Origin: Chondrus crispus
Lineage: Eukaryota; Rhodophyta; Florideophyceae; Gigartinales; Gigartinaceae
Assembly (NCBI RefSeq): GCF_000350225.1
Contig: NW_005179229.1
Span: forward strand, 1-64,000
Reading direction: 5' to 3'
DNA: 64,000 nt
Below, in pieces: positions 9,604 through 21,200 of the stretch. Both the position numbers and the translations under genes were made by a program. Below the pieces are notes generated by a model, which searched no databases, had not been told where the DNA came from, and was given only the letters and a program-made list of their open reading frames with translations. Each line of letters opens with the position of its first letter. The first letter of the stretch is position 1.

Positions 9604-10349
9604 TGTTGGAAATCTTCGACCACATGCTAAGCTACAAGCCTGGACAGATATTACACGTGTACGTCGACGAAACCTGGGGATGTTTGGTCTTCAACGTGGA
9701 CACGTGTCATATTCGTACACGGTTGCACTTTCCTATCATTTCCGAGCATGTTTCAATTTTGGTGTTGACACGTGTAAGTTATGTACCTCGTGGCACTCTA
9801 CAGTACATTCTGAACATGTTTCATTTTTCTCGATTTGACATGTGTGTGACACGTATGACATTTGTCCTACACGTGTATGACACGTATGACGTATGTGCCA
9901 CAGTGGTTATTAATCGTATTGTAAAATCTGTAATCTACAGTACAGTACATTCAGATATTATTGACTCTCAAACGGTCCCAAATTATTAGCAAGAGAGTAC
10001 AAGTAGGAAAGTCATTTGATTATCAACCGAGAGTGGAAATAGGAGAGTCACTTGATTATCAACCGAGAGTGCAAGAAGGAGAGTCATTTGATTATCAACC
10101 GAGAGTGGAAGTAGGAGAGTCACTTGATTATCAACCGAGAGTGCAACAGGGAGAGTCACTTGATTATCAACGAGTGCAAGAAGGAGAGTCACGTGACCAG
10201 CCCTAATGGCTCGTATTGTATGTAGTTCGAAGAGTATAAGTAGCGCCATAGTTGGCGACCAAGAGTAAAATGGTATCAACTTCTTTTCCCGTCAACCACC
10301 AGCAACCTTCAACCCTCCTTCTTCCCTCTGCCCCGCTGACCTTTCTATA
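9604..10349 (+). repeat. CopA-2 5' LTR (746 bp)
   Basis: Starts TGTTGGAAATC, ends TTTCTATA. Contains 36-bp tandem repeats (9993-10192), the TATA box TATAAGTA at 10235-10242 and, just after it, an inverted repeat around GCGCCATAGTTGGCG. Confidence 0.9.
10235..10242 (+). promoter_or_regulatory. TATA box of CopA-2 LTR
   Basis: TATAAGTA, present at the equivalent place in CopA, CopB and CopC LTRs despite divergence around it. Confidence 0.6.
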
Positions 10350-11437
10350 GGTTGTGGGCCCAGTTCAACGCTGATCGTCGTCTTCGTTTTGGTTCAAGTT
10401 CGAGTTTCGCCGTCGTTCAAGTATCAGTTTGTTCAGCTCGTCAAGCAGAAGAAGAAGGTATCAGTTTCAGTCTCTGCTTTCGAGTTTGGTTTTTCAGTTT
10501 TTTCAGTTTTCGCCGTCGTTTTCATCACCGTTTCAGCCGATTTTTCAGTTTGGTGGTCCGTCAGTTCCCAGTTTTTGGAAATCAACTTTGTGGTCTTGCA
10601 GCTTTGTCGTGGCAGTCGTTGTGTGAGCTGTGGGTGAGCCTTCCGCTAGTCGGGAGGAAGAAAGTCCCTAGTGGCCAACGCACTGCCAAATCCTCAGTGG
10701 AACATACCCTCGCTCTTGGTGAAAGGCTGGTGCCATTGGAAATCTGACTTGAGCGAGGGTCCGACCAAGAATCGTCGAGAGACGAATTACTGATCCTCGG
10801 GGAGGATCACAGTGTACTGGTCTAGTCGATCCGCACTCTGCCTTCGGGAGGTGCGTCGGCGGTGTGGGTAACGCTCTCGGTATTAGCCCTATAGGTACGA
10901 CTTCGGTCCCCTGGGTGAAGAGAATACGTGCCTAAACACTGAACCTCTCACTATACGTGTATAAGGTCGCGTACCTTGATTAAGTTCGCACGGAAGAGGG
11001 TGACCGTAGGCGTGATTGTGAACAAATCACACGAGTACGACGAAGGCAGTTTCATTCTTGTGTTGTGGGAAACCTCATTGGGGTAGTACCGTATCAAGTT
11101 TGGACAAGCCGATTTCGGTTGCAGGGACCGTTCGCGGTAGTGACCAAAAGTCCTGGTTCGTCTACAGGCAAAGTGTTGTGCTTACTCGTGGCACGTTTGA
11201 TTTAGTTCACAGTCGAAAGACCCGCACTGGCCGACATACGGGGGTAGCGCCCTAAGGCATTTTTAAGAAGAATACGCTTGTTCCACTCCGCCGGGAACAA
11301 GCACCAAGAACGTTTCCGAGTAATCGCTACAAACTTCCTATACGGGTGGGCTTGCCATGGTGTTGACTATCGGTTAACGGCTTGGGATCCCGGAACAGAA
11401 GACCTTGTATACTCGAAGGGTACATCCATTCGGCGAA
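10350..11437 (+). other. CopA-2 primer-binding site and leader
   Basis: Primer-binding site GGTTGTGGGCCCAG at 10350-10363 (one mutation), then a leader with the conserved hairpins. Unlike CopA-1, -3 and -4 it has a single copy of the block around 10560-10700. The pre-gag conserved segment is at 11343-11391, with one mismatch. No supported ORF. Confidence 0.75.
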
Positions 11438-14400
11438 ATGGATGACCAAAGCTCTGGATCGGTCAGAATCGAGAAGCTGACCGCATCTAACTTTTACATC
11501 TGGAAGCAGAAAATCCAGCTACTGCTTGGTCTCCGAGATGTCGATCAATACGTGTTTGATGATATCCCGGAGAATGCGACGTCAGATGACCGGAGAAAAT
11601 GGATCCGTGGTGACGCAAAAGCAAAGGCAGTCATCGGACTCATGCTTTCTGATGACTACTTGCAACATGTGCGAGGGTGTAGCAGTGCGAAAGAGACATG
11701 GGAAGCAATTCTGAATGTGTTTGAGCGTCATACTTTGCTCAACAAACTTGCCGCCCGTCGCGACTTTTACACGGTATCCATGCTCCCATCCGAGAGAGTG
11801 CTCGTGTTCATCAATCGTGTGAAGCAACTTGCTGCCAGATTGCAGTCAATGAGTGTTGAGATTGACGATAAAGAAATTGCAATGGCTGTGTTGAATGGCT
11901 TGCCTCCACAATTCGATAACTTGATTGTTGCTCTTGACGCACTTGGCAATGAAGATAAAGTGTTTGGACTCGAGTTTGTGAAGAGTCGTCTGCTGCAAGA
12001 AGAGCAACGAGAAAGCATGAAGACCGCTTCTGCTTCATCACCACATGCACCTGCACTTGTCAATCGTATGCCTATTCGACGCGATATGAAATGTACGAAT
12101 TGCAATAGACATGGGCATACTGCAGCGCGTTGCTGGGGCAAGGATGTGAATGGGCGCCGACCAGCACCGCCAGACGGGTTCCGGTCCCGCAACCCCGGCA
12201 TGAAGCCAAGTGCATTCGTATCTCGAGATGAAACTTCTACTGCTGCCTTTGCTGAAAGCGACTTTACATGCCTGCTGTCGACTTCTTCTCCCGAAAGGAA
12301 GGCAGTAAACGCAGGGTCATGGCTTGTGGATTCCGGTTGCAGTGCCCACATTACATTTCATCGCTCTATGTTTGTTACTTATGAACAGATGCAATCTGGA
12401 TCAGTCGAGATGGGCACTAAGGCTAGAGCCAATATCGCTGGTCGTGGTGAGGTAGAATTCATGTTGAACGTCAATGGTAGTCCACATCCTTGCAAATTGT
12501 CCAACGTTTTGCATGTCCCTGATTTCGGATACTCGCTTCTGTCTGTTAGCCAAATCGTTTCAAAGGGCTTGCAAGTGTCATTTGAAAATGACAAATGCAT
12601 CGTTACTGCAGGACCAACTCTAGTTGCCACAGCTAGTCAAGTTGGGGATTTATTCATACTTGATGTCATGAATGAAACTTTCTCTGCTCACGTAGTTACC
12701 TTGCAGACGCTACATGAACGAATGGCCCATGTTAACGTACAAGGAATCGCATCAATGATTCACAATAATGTGGTAAGTGGCATCAATGTTCGTCAAAGCG
12801 ATGTGATCAGAGCAATGAATCGAAAGTCTGACAATCACTCTCTCGTTTGTCCTGCGTGTGTGTTCGGCAAAGCAACGCGATCAGTAATCCCGAAACAGCG
12901 ATCATCGTCTCGAGCACAGAACTGTCTTGACTTGGTACATTCTGACGTTTGTGGTCCGCTCGAAGTACAGTCCATTGGTGGTTCGAGATACTTCATTACA
13001 TTTGTAGATGATCACTCGAACTGGGTAGTTGTGTACACGATGCGAAATAAATCTGAGGCCTTTGCAAAATAGAAGCTGTATGAACAGTTTGCCCAAACGC
13101 ACACTGGTCGCAAAGTGAAGGTGCTTCGCACTGATCGAGGGGGAGAGTACTTGTCGACAGAATTCAAGTCATATTTGGATTCAAACGGTACCCAGCACCA
13201 GCTCACCACTGCCTACACACCTGAACAAAACGGTGTTGCTGAACGTTTAAATCGAACCTTGATTGATCTTGTCCGTTCCATGCTTTCTCATAAACAGGTC
13301 AGTAAACGATTCTGGGCAGAGGCTCTTGCCACTGCAGTATATGTACGCAATCGAGTTACTTCACGGGCTTTGCCAGTTAACACGACTCCCCATCACATTT
13401 GGATGAAGTCAACTCCAAATGTTGGCCATTTGAGAGTATTTGGGTCAAAGTGTTGGTATACATTACCGAAATTAGAGCTCCGTAAGCTTCACTTGCGAGC
13501 GCGTGAAGCGATGTTTCTCGGTTATTCGCAATGCAGTAAAGCATACAAACTTTGGGACGGAGAGTTGAGTAAAGTTGTTGTTTCACGAGATGCCAAGTTT
13601 GATGAATCGACATGTGGGATGCATGACATTCCTGCACATGAAAAAGATTGAATCAGCTCTGGCGTTGGCGTTGTATTGCTCGGTGGCGACAATGAGAATG
13701 AAGCCGATACCCCAAATACTAATGAGGTTGGGTCGGAAGAGGATGAAATTTCAGGGGAGGTTATTGAAAACGAGGACACTCACTCTGTAGGTGAGAATGA
13801 TGAAGATGATGTATCACCTCCCGTCGAAACTCCGAATGTCACCCCTCCAACTCCGACTCCAGCTGTACGAAGATCGTCTCGAATCAGTAGACCTCCCGGA
13901 TCATGGTGGAGGAGCAACTTTGCAGCTGCTCCTCTTTCACATGCGCATGTCGCTATTGAAGGTCCCAAGACTTTCAAACAAGCAACCCACGGTCCTAGAG
14001 CTGCATTCTGGCAAACTGGCATTGACAAAGAACTTGCGTCGCAGACTAAGAATCAGACCTGGAAACTTGTTCCTCGATCTGAGGCGTCAAACATCTTGAC
14101 ATCTCGATGGGTTTTCAATGTCAAGCAGCTGCCTGATGCAAATGGCAATATAGTTGAAAGTGCAAAAGCCAGACTTGTTGCTCGTGGATTCCAGCAAGTG
14201 CAGGGTCTTGACTATACTGAGACATATGCCCCTGTCATAAAGTTTACGACTATTCGTCTACTTCTTGCCTTAGTTGCTCATTACGACCTTGAACTTCATC
14301 AGATGGATGTCGTGACTGCGTTTTTGAACGGCGACTTGGATGAAGACATCTACATGGAGCAACCCGAAGGGTGCATTGACAAAAGCAAAAGTGATCACGT

Positions 14401-15535
14401 GTGTAAACTTTTGAAAGCACTTTACGGTCTTAAACAAGCACCTCGTCAATGGCATACCAAAGTGGATGATTTCTTACTCGGTGAATTGGGATTTGAGACT
14501 TCACGTAGTGATCCGTGCCTCTACATTAAACGCATTGGTAACACTATCATGCTAATTGCACTTTATGTCGATGACTTGTTGCTCGCTGGTAGTGATATCC
14601 ATGCCATCAAATGGATGAAGGGGGAGCTGAACAAACGGTTTGAGATGAAAGACCTCGGTGAAGCAAAAGTCTGCATTGGTCTTGAGATTCAAAGAGATCG
14701 CACTATCAAGACATTGAGTCTCACTCAAACTAAGTATGCATCAAATGTGCTTGACCGTTTTAAAATGTCGGCTTGTAACCCTTCTCTGACGCCAATGGAA
14801 CAAGGTCGCAGAACCACGGATTCTATCGAAAACGACTCCGAAACAAAGGCACCGTATCGTGAGGCAGTCGGTTGCTTTATGTACTTGATGGTTGGCACTC
14901 GTCCAGACTTGGCATACGCCATTGGAAAGCTTTCCCAACATTCTGCCAACCCATGTGAGTCACACTGGGCAGGTGTAAAACGAGTAATGCGATACGTGCA
15001 AGGGACTCGAAACTTAGGAATCGTGTTTGACAATAAATCTAAATCGCCGGAGTTGCTTGGTTTCAGTGATGCTGACTGGGCCGGTTGTTCAGACTCTCGC
15101 AAGTCGACCAGCGGATATGTTTTCAAGTTCTGTGGTGGAGGTATCAGTTGGAGTTCCCGGAAACAGACTGTGGTTGCAACTTCGACGTGTGAAGCTGAGT
15201 GCATTGCACTATGTGAAGCGTGTAAGGAGGCGAATTGGTTGCGTCAAGTGGTTGCTGATGTCCTCGGACTTGATTCTGATCCCACGATCATGATGGGGTG
15301 TGACAATGCAGGGACGATTTCGTTTGCACAGAATGAATCGATCAACCGTCGCAACAAACATGTTGATGTAAAATACCACTACGTACGAGATGCTATTAAG
15401 AGAAACATTGTGTATTTGTCGCATTGTCCGACCACTTCGATGCCTGCGGATATCTTAACCAAAGCACTTGGGCGAATTCTATTCCAGAAGTTTGTAGAAC
15501 TTCTGGGGCTTGCAGTGTCCAGTAAAAGCATGTGA
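11438..15535 (+). pseudogene. CopA-2 gag-pol, two in-frame stops
   Basis: Same polyprotein order as CopA-4: Gag/UBN2-like region, CCHC knuckle, protease, integrase, RT, RNase H. TAG at 13070-13072 and TGA at 13649-13651 lie at the same codons as in CopA-1; three open blocks 11438-13072, 13115-13651 and 13676-15535 stay in one frame. It also carries private changes in conserved parts, for example C for Y in the RNase H CEAEY motif and H for D after the protease motif (ITFHRS). The RT motif YVDD is intact. Cannot make full-length Pol without readthrough. Confidence 0.92.
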
Positions 15536-15546
15536 TCGAGGGGCAG
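15534..15546 (+). promoter_or_regulatory. CopA-2 polypurine tract
   Basis: GATCGAGGGGCAG directly before the 3' LTR. The intact copies have GATCGAGGGGGAG. Confidence 0.75.
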
Positions 15547-16295
15547 TGTCGGAAATCTTCGACCACATGCTAAGCTACAAGCCTGGACAGATATTACACG
15601 TGTACGTCGACGAAACCTGGGGATGTTTGGTCTTCAACGTGGACACGTGTCATATTCGTACACGGTTGCACTTTCCTATCATTTCCGAGCATGTTTCAAT
15701 TTTGGTGTTGACACGTGTAAGTTATGTACCTCGTGGCACTCTACAGTACATTCTGAACATGTTTCATTTTTCTCGATTTGACATGTGTGTGACACGTATG
15801 ACATTTGTCCTACACGTGTGTGACACGTATGACGTATGTGCCACAGTGGTTATTAATCGTATTGTAAAATCTGTAATCTACAGTACAGTACATTCAGATA
15901 TTATTGACTCTCAAACGGTCCCAAATTATTAGCAAGAGAGAGTACAAGTAGGAAAGTCATTTGATTATCAACAGAGAGTGGAAATAGGAGAGTCACTTGA
16001 TTATCAACCGAGAGTGCAAGAAGGAGAGTCATTTGATTATCAACCGAGAGTGGAAGTAGAAGAGTCACTTGATTATCAACCGAGAGTGCAACAGGGAGAG
16101 TCACTTGATTATCAACGAGTGCAAGAAGGAGAGTCACTTGACGAGCCCTAATGGCTCGTATTGTATGTAGTTCGAAGAGTATAAGTAGCGCCAATAGTTG
16201 GCGACCAAGAGTAAAATGGTATCATCTTCTTTTCCCGTCAACCACCAGCAACCTTCAACCATCCTTCTTCCCTCTGCCCCGCTGACCTTTCTATA
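15547..16295 (+). repeat. CopA-2 3' LTR (749 bp)
   Basis: Starts TGTCGGAAATC (the same T-to-C change as the CopA-1 3' LTR) and ends TTTCTATA at 16295, followed directly by CopC-3 sequence. Differs from the 5' LTR by small indels in the repeat block and promoter. Confidence 0.88.
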
Positions 16296-18066
16296 CATCG
16301 GAGTAACGCAAGGATTGCATGCCGACATTTTGAACCGTTTCAGTACTGCTTGGGCATACTTCGACTGCGTGACGGTCAGGACGTGTTTAGAACGTATACG
16401 GTCGATCTCTAGACCAATACAAGTCTTCGCTTCGCCAAGGTCTTTCATATCGAATCGTTTGTTGAGTTCATTTTTCATCCATAATATGGCCTCCAAGTCA
16501 CTTCCAGCTAGCAGCAGATCGTCCACGTACAACGCGATAATCATGATGACATTGCCTTGACGTCGAATGTAAAGACATGGGTCGCTGCGTGTAGTGTTGA
16601 AACCAAGTTCAGTGATCAGAAACTCATCGATCTTACTATGCCATTGGCGATGGGCTTGCTTAAGACCATAGATTGCTTTCAAAAGTTTACACACCGAATC
16701 AGGTTTGACTTTGTCGATGCATCCTTCAGGTTGCTCCATGTAGATTTCTTCGTGAAGTTCACCGTTGAGAAAGGCAGTCACCACGTCCATCTGATGCAGC
16801 TCAAGGTCAAAGTGCGCAACCAGTGCCAGCAGCAGACGGATAGTTGTGAACTTGATGACAGGGGCGAAAGTTTCAGTGTAATCGATGCCTTCTACTTGTT
16901 GAAAGCCTCGTGCCACAAGACGTCCCTTTGCAGTTTCGACCAATTTTCCGGACTCGTCAGGAAGTTGCTTCACTCCGAAAACCCACCTGGACGTCAGGAC
17001 GTTTGATGCTTGAGATCTTGGAACAAGTGTCCATGTTTTGTTTTTGTGTTGTGAAGCAAGTTCTTTGTCGATGCCCTTCTGCCAGAAGCGAGCTTTTGGA
17101 GAACCCATAGCTTGCTTGTACGAGTTTGGGATTTCTGTTATCACATGGGCGTGGCTAAGGAGTCCAGCAGTCACCAAAAATGCTGCCCACCACGCCCCAG
17201 GCGTTTTGCGAACGCGAGTGGACCGACGGAGATTAGTTGACGGATCAATCGTTTCTTCCTCAACTACGTGTTGCTCAACTGTTTCGGTGGTTTCGTCCTC
17301 CCCTGCAGTTGGGGAGGAGTTGGAGGATTCATCAGAGTCTTGTTGTTCATTCGGCGATGATGCTTCTGATGCCACTGCATCATTTTCTGCAACTTCCTCA
17401 TCGATGTTCAAGTTGATTGTGTCATCATCAGTTGTAGCCTCCTCGTTTGTATCCATCGGTTCACCAGATTTGCCTCCCGTGGACTCGTCAAAAGTAACAT
17501 CTCTGGATACGATCACTTTGTGTAAATCACCATCCCACAACTTGTAAGCTTTCGTATTTTCAGCATACCCCAGAAACATTGCCTCCTTTGCACGGGCGTC
17601 AAGTTTCTGGATGTTGTGTTTTGGTAATGTATACCAACACTTTGAACCGAAAACACGCAAATGACCAACATTTGGCACAGATTTCATCCATAAGTGGTAT
17701 GGGGTCATCTTGGGGGGAATGGCACGTGACGTGACTCGATTTCGAACGTACACTGCATTGGCAAGTGCTTCTGCCCAGAACCCCTTTGTAACTTTCTTGT
17801 GTGCTAGCATGGAGCGCACCAAGTTTACCAAAGTTCTGTTCAGTCGTTCGGCGACGCCATTTTGCTCCGGTGTGTATGCGGTCGTCATTTGATGCTGAGT
17901 ACCATTTGCAATCAGAAAAGACTTAAACTCCGTGGACAGATACTCACCACCTCGATCGGTGCGAAGCACTTTGATCTTGCGACCAGTGTGAGTCTGAGCA
18001 AGTTGTGAAAACATTTTGTATCGTTCAAATGCTTCTGATTTATGGTGCATAGGGTACACTACTGAC
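16296..18066 (-). pseudogene. CopC-3: internal pol fragment of a CopC element
   Basis: Minus-strand sequence matching CopC-1 from the integrase core (equivalent of about 29466) to the RT (about 31235). It encodes the later part of integrase (RTDRGGEYLS, PEQNGVAER), the acidic spacer with an SSR/STR basic patch, and RT with YVDDLLLAG. The reading frame is open. It lacks gag, protease, RNase H and both LTRs. The 5' side is cut by a TRIM LTR piece and the 3' side by the CopA-2 LTR. Confidence 0.88.
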
Positions 18067-18111
18067 TGATGTTAAAATCGAGGTCTGAAAATTTTGCCGC
18101 AAAAATTCGTT
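18067..18111 (-). repeat. TRIM LTR 3' fragment at a rearrangement junction
   Basis: On the minus strand it reads AACGAATTTTTGCGGC... to ...TTTTAACATCA, the last ~45 bp of the TRIM LTR. It joins the broken CopB-1 3' LTR to CopC-3. The shared AACG at the CopB side looks like microhomology. Confidence 0.75.
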
Positions 18112-18201
18112 TGACGTGCTGAGTGTTTTCGGTTTTACACGTGTCATATCTGTCGTTGTTTGTCATGCTATATAGCAGCATGTGGTAGTAGAATTACAAC
18201 A
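18112..18201 (-). repeat. CopB-1 3' LTR fragment (first 90 bp)
   Basis: Begins on the minus strand with TGTTGTAATTC after the polypurine tract GATCGAGGGGGAG (18202-18214). It matches the solo LTR at 20215 through GTCAAACG and then stops. Confidence 0.8.
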
Positions 18202-18212
18202 CTCCCCCTCGA

Positions 18213-21200
18213 TCACATGCTTTTACGAGAAGTAGCTACTGCAAGCCCTAGAAGTTCTACAAACTTCTGGAACAGAACTCGCCCAAGTGCTTTCGTCAGG
18301 ATATCTGCAGGCATGGAAGTGGTCGGGCAATACGACAAAGACGCAATGTTTCTCGTAATAGCATCTCGTACATAGTGGTATTTCACATCAACATGTTTAT
18401 TACGACGATTGATCGATTCATTCTGTGCATACGAAATAGTCCCTGCATTGTCACACCCCATCATAATCGTGGGATCAGAATCAAGTCCAAGAACATCAGC
18501 AACCACTTGACGCAACCAATTCGCCTCCTTACACGCTTCACATAGTGCAATGTCTACTCAGCTTCACACGTCGAAGTTGCAACCACAGTCTGTTTCCGGG
18601 AACTCCAACTGATCGCTCCACCGCAGAACTTGAAAACATATCCGCTGGTCGACTTGCGAGAGTCTGAACAACCGGCCCAGTCAGCATCACTGAAGCCGAA
18701 CAACTCCGGCGATTTGGATTTATTGTCAAACACGATTCCTAAGTTTTGAGTCCCTTGCACGTATCGCATTATCCGTTTCACACCTGCCCAGTGTGACTCA
18801 CATGGGTTGGCAGAATCATCTGATGAAGTTCGAGGTCGTAATGAGCAACTAAGGGAAGAAGTAGACGAATAGTGGTAAACTTTATGACAGGGGCATATGT
18901 CTCAGTATAGTCAAGACCTTGCACTTGCTGGAATCCACGAGCAACAAGTCTGGCTTTTGCACTTTCAACTATATTGCCATTTGCATCAGGCAGTTGCTTG
19001 ACATTGAAAACCCATCGAGATGTCAAGATGTTTGACGCCTCAGATCGAGGAACAAGTTTCCAGGTCCGATTCTTGGTCTGCGAGGCAAGTTGCTTGACAT
19101 TGAAAACCCATCGAGATGTCAAGATGTTTGACGCCTCAGATCGAGGAACAAGTTTCCAAGTGCGATTCTTGGTCTGCGAGGCAAGTTCTTTGTCAATGCC
19201 GGCCTGCCAAAATGCAGCTCTAGGACCGTTGGTTGTCTGGTTGAAAGTCTTGGGACCTTCAATAGCGACATGCGCATGTGAAAGAAGAGCAGCTGCAAAG
19301 TTGCTCCTCCACCATGATCCGGGAGGTCTGCTGACTCGAGACGATCTTCGCACAGCTGGAGTCGGAGTTGGAGGGGTGACATTCGGAGTTTCGACGGCAG
19401 TTGGTACATCATCTTCATCTTCATCATTCTCACTTACAGAATGAGCACCATCGTTTTCAAGAACCTCCTCCGAAACTTCATTCTCTTCAGAACCGACCTC
19501 ATCCGTATTTGGGGTATCAGCTGTAATCCCATTGTCGCCATCGAGCAGTACAACGTCAACATCAGAGTTGATTGAATCACTTTCGTGTGCAGGAATGTCA
19601 TGCATCCCACATGTCGATTCATCAAACTTGACATCCCGCGACACAACAATTTTATTCAACTCTCCGTCCCAAAGTTTGTATGCCTTACTGCATTGCGAAT
19701 ACACGAGAAACATCGCTTCACGCGCTCGCAAGTCCAGCTTACGGAGCTCTAATTTTGGTAATGTATACCAACACTTTGACCCAAATACTCGCAAATGGCC
19801 AACATTTGGAGTGGAATTTATCCAAATGTGGTGCGGAGTTCTATTAACGGGCAAAGCACGTGAAGTAACTCGATTGCGTACATATACCGAAGTGGCAAGA
19901 GCCTCGGCCCAGAATCGCTTACTGACCTGTTTATGAGAAAGCATAGAGCGGACAAGATCAATCAAAGTTCGATTTAAACGTTCAGCAACACCGTTTTGTT
20001 CAGGGGTGTACGCCGTTGTGAGTTGGTGCTGCGTACCGTTTAAATCTAAATGCGACTTGAATTCCGTCGACAAGTACTTTCCCCCTCGATCAGTGCGAAG
20101 CACCTTTACTTTGCGACCAGTGTGGGTTTGGGCCAACTTTTCATACAACTTGTATTTTGCAAACGCCTCGGATTTATTTCTCATCGTGTACACAACAACG
20201 CAGTTCGAGTGATCTGTTGTACTTGTACGACCACATGCTGACACGCATGACACACAATGACAGATATGACACGTGTAGAAGCGAAAACACTCAGCACGTC
20301 AAACGGAACAACTTTGGTTTTCAACGTGTACACGTATCGCTTATGTGTTCAGTCGCACTGCCCTCGAAATTTTGAGCATGCTTCATTTCTGTGTTGAGGC
20401 GTGTAATATCTGTACATAGTGGCACTCTACAGTACAGTCTGAACATGTTTCATTATTCTTGATTTGACACGTATATGACACGTATGACATTTGTCCTACA
20501 CGTGTGTGACACATATGAAATATATGTCACGGTGTTTTTGCTCTAAAACTTGCAATGCATTAATCGTAGACTAAAGTCTCTACCCTACAGCACAGTGCAT
20601 TTAGATATTATTGACTCTCAGACGGTCCCAAATTATCATTAACAGAGAGTGCAAACTTTATCAGCCACCGAGAGTGCAAGAAGGAGAGTCACTTGATTAT
20701 CTGCGACACAGAGGGCAAACATTATCAACAACCGAGAGTGCACGAAGGAGAGTCACTTGACCAGCCCTAATGGCCCGTACTGTATTTCGTAGACTGTAAG
20801 TAGCGCCGATAATTGGCGACCAAGAGTAAAATGGCATCAGCTTATTTTCCAATCAACTACCACCAACCTTCAACCATCCTTCTTCCCTCTGCCCCGCTGA
20901 CATTCCTATATGATCATCTACAAATGTAATGAACTATCTCGAGCCACCAACTGACTGTACTTCAAGTGGACCGCAGACATCAGAATGTACCAAGTCAAGA
21001 CAGTGCTGTGCTCGAGACGATGATCGCTGTTTTGGGATTACTGATCGCGTTGCTTTCCCGAACACACACGCAGGACAAATGGGAGAGTGATTGTCAGACT
21101 TCGGATTCATTGCATTGATCACATCGCTTTGACGAACGTTGATGCCACTTACCACATTATTGTGAATCATTGATGCGATTCCTTGTACATTAACACGGGT

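Larger units (their letters stand above)
9604..16295 (+). mobile_element. CopA-2: Ty1/copia element, two LTRs, gag-pol broken
   Basis: Complete CopA architecture on the plus strand: 5' LTR 9604-10349, primer-binding site, leader, gag-pol, polypurine tract, 3' LTR 15547-16295. The flanks are catca (the TRIM LTR end) and catcg (CopC-3), so there is no exact target duplication. Right arm of the inverted repeat with CopA-1. Confidence 0.92.

Noticed and set aside
9961-10206. Open reading frames on both strands through the LTR tandem repeats
   Set aside because: The 36-bp period is a multiple of three, so any frame without a stop in one unit stays open. They lie in LTR promoter regions and change with repeat number.
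9599-16300. catca/catcg as the CopA-2 target duplication
   Set aside because: One mismatch in five, and catca is simply the end of the TRIM LTR. The left flank does not continue into CopC-3 sequence.
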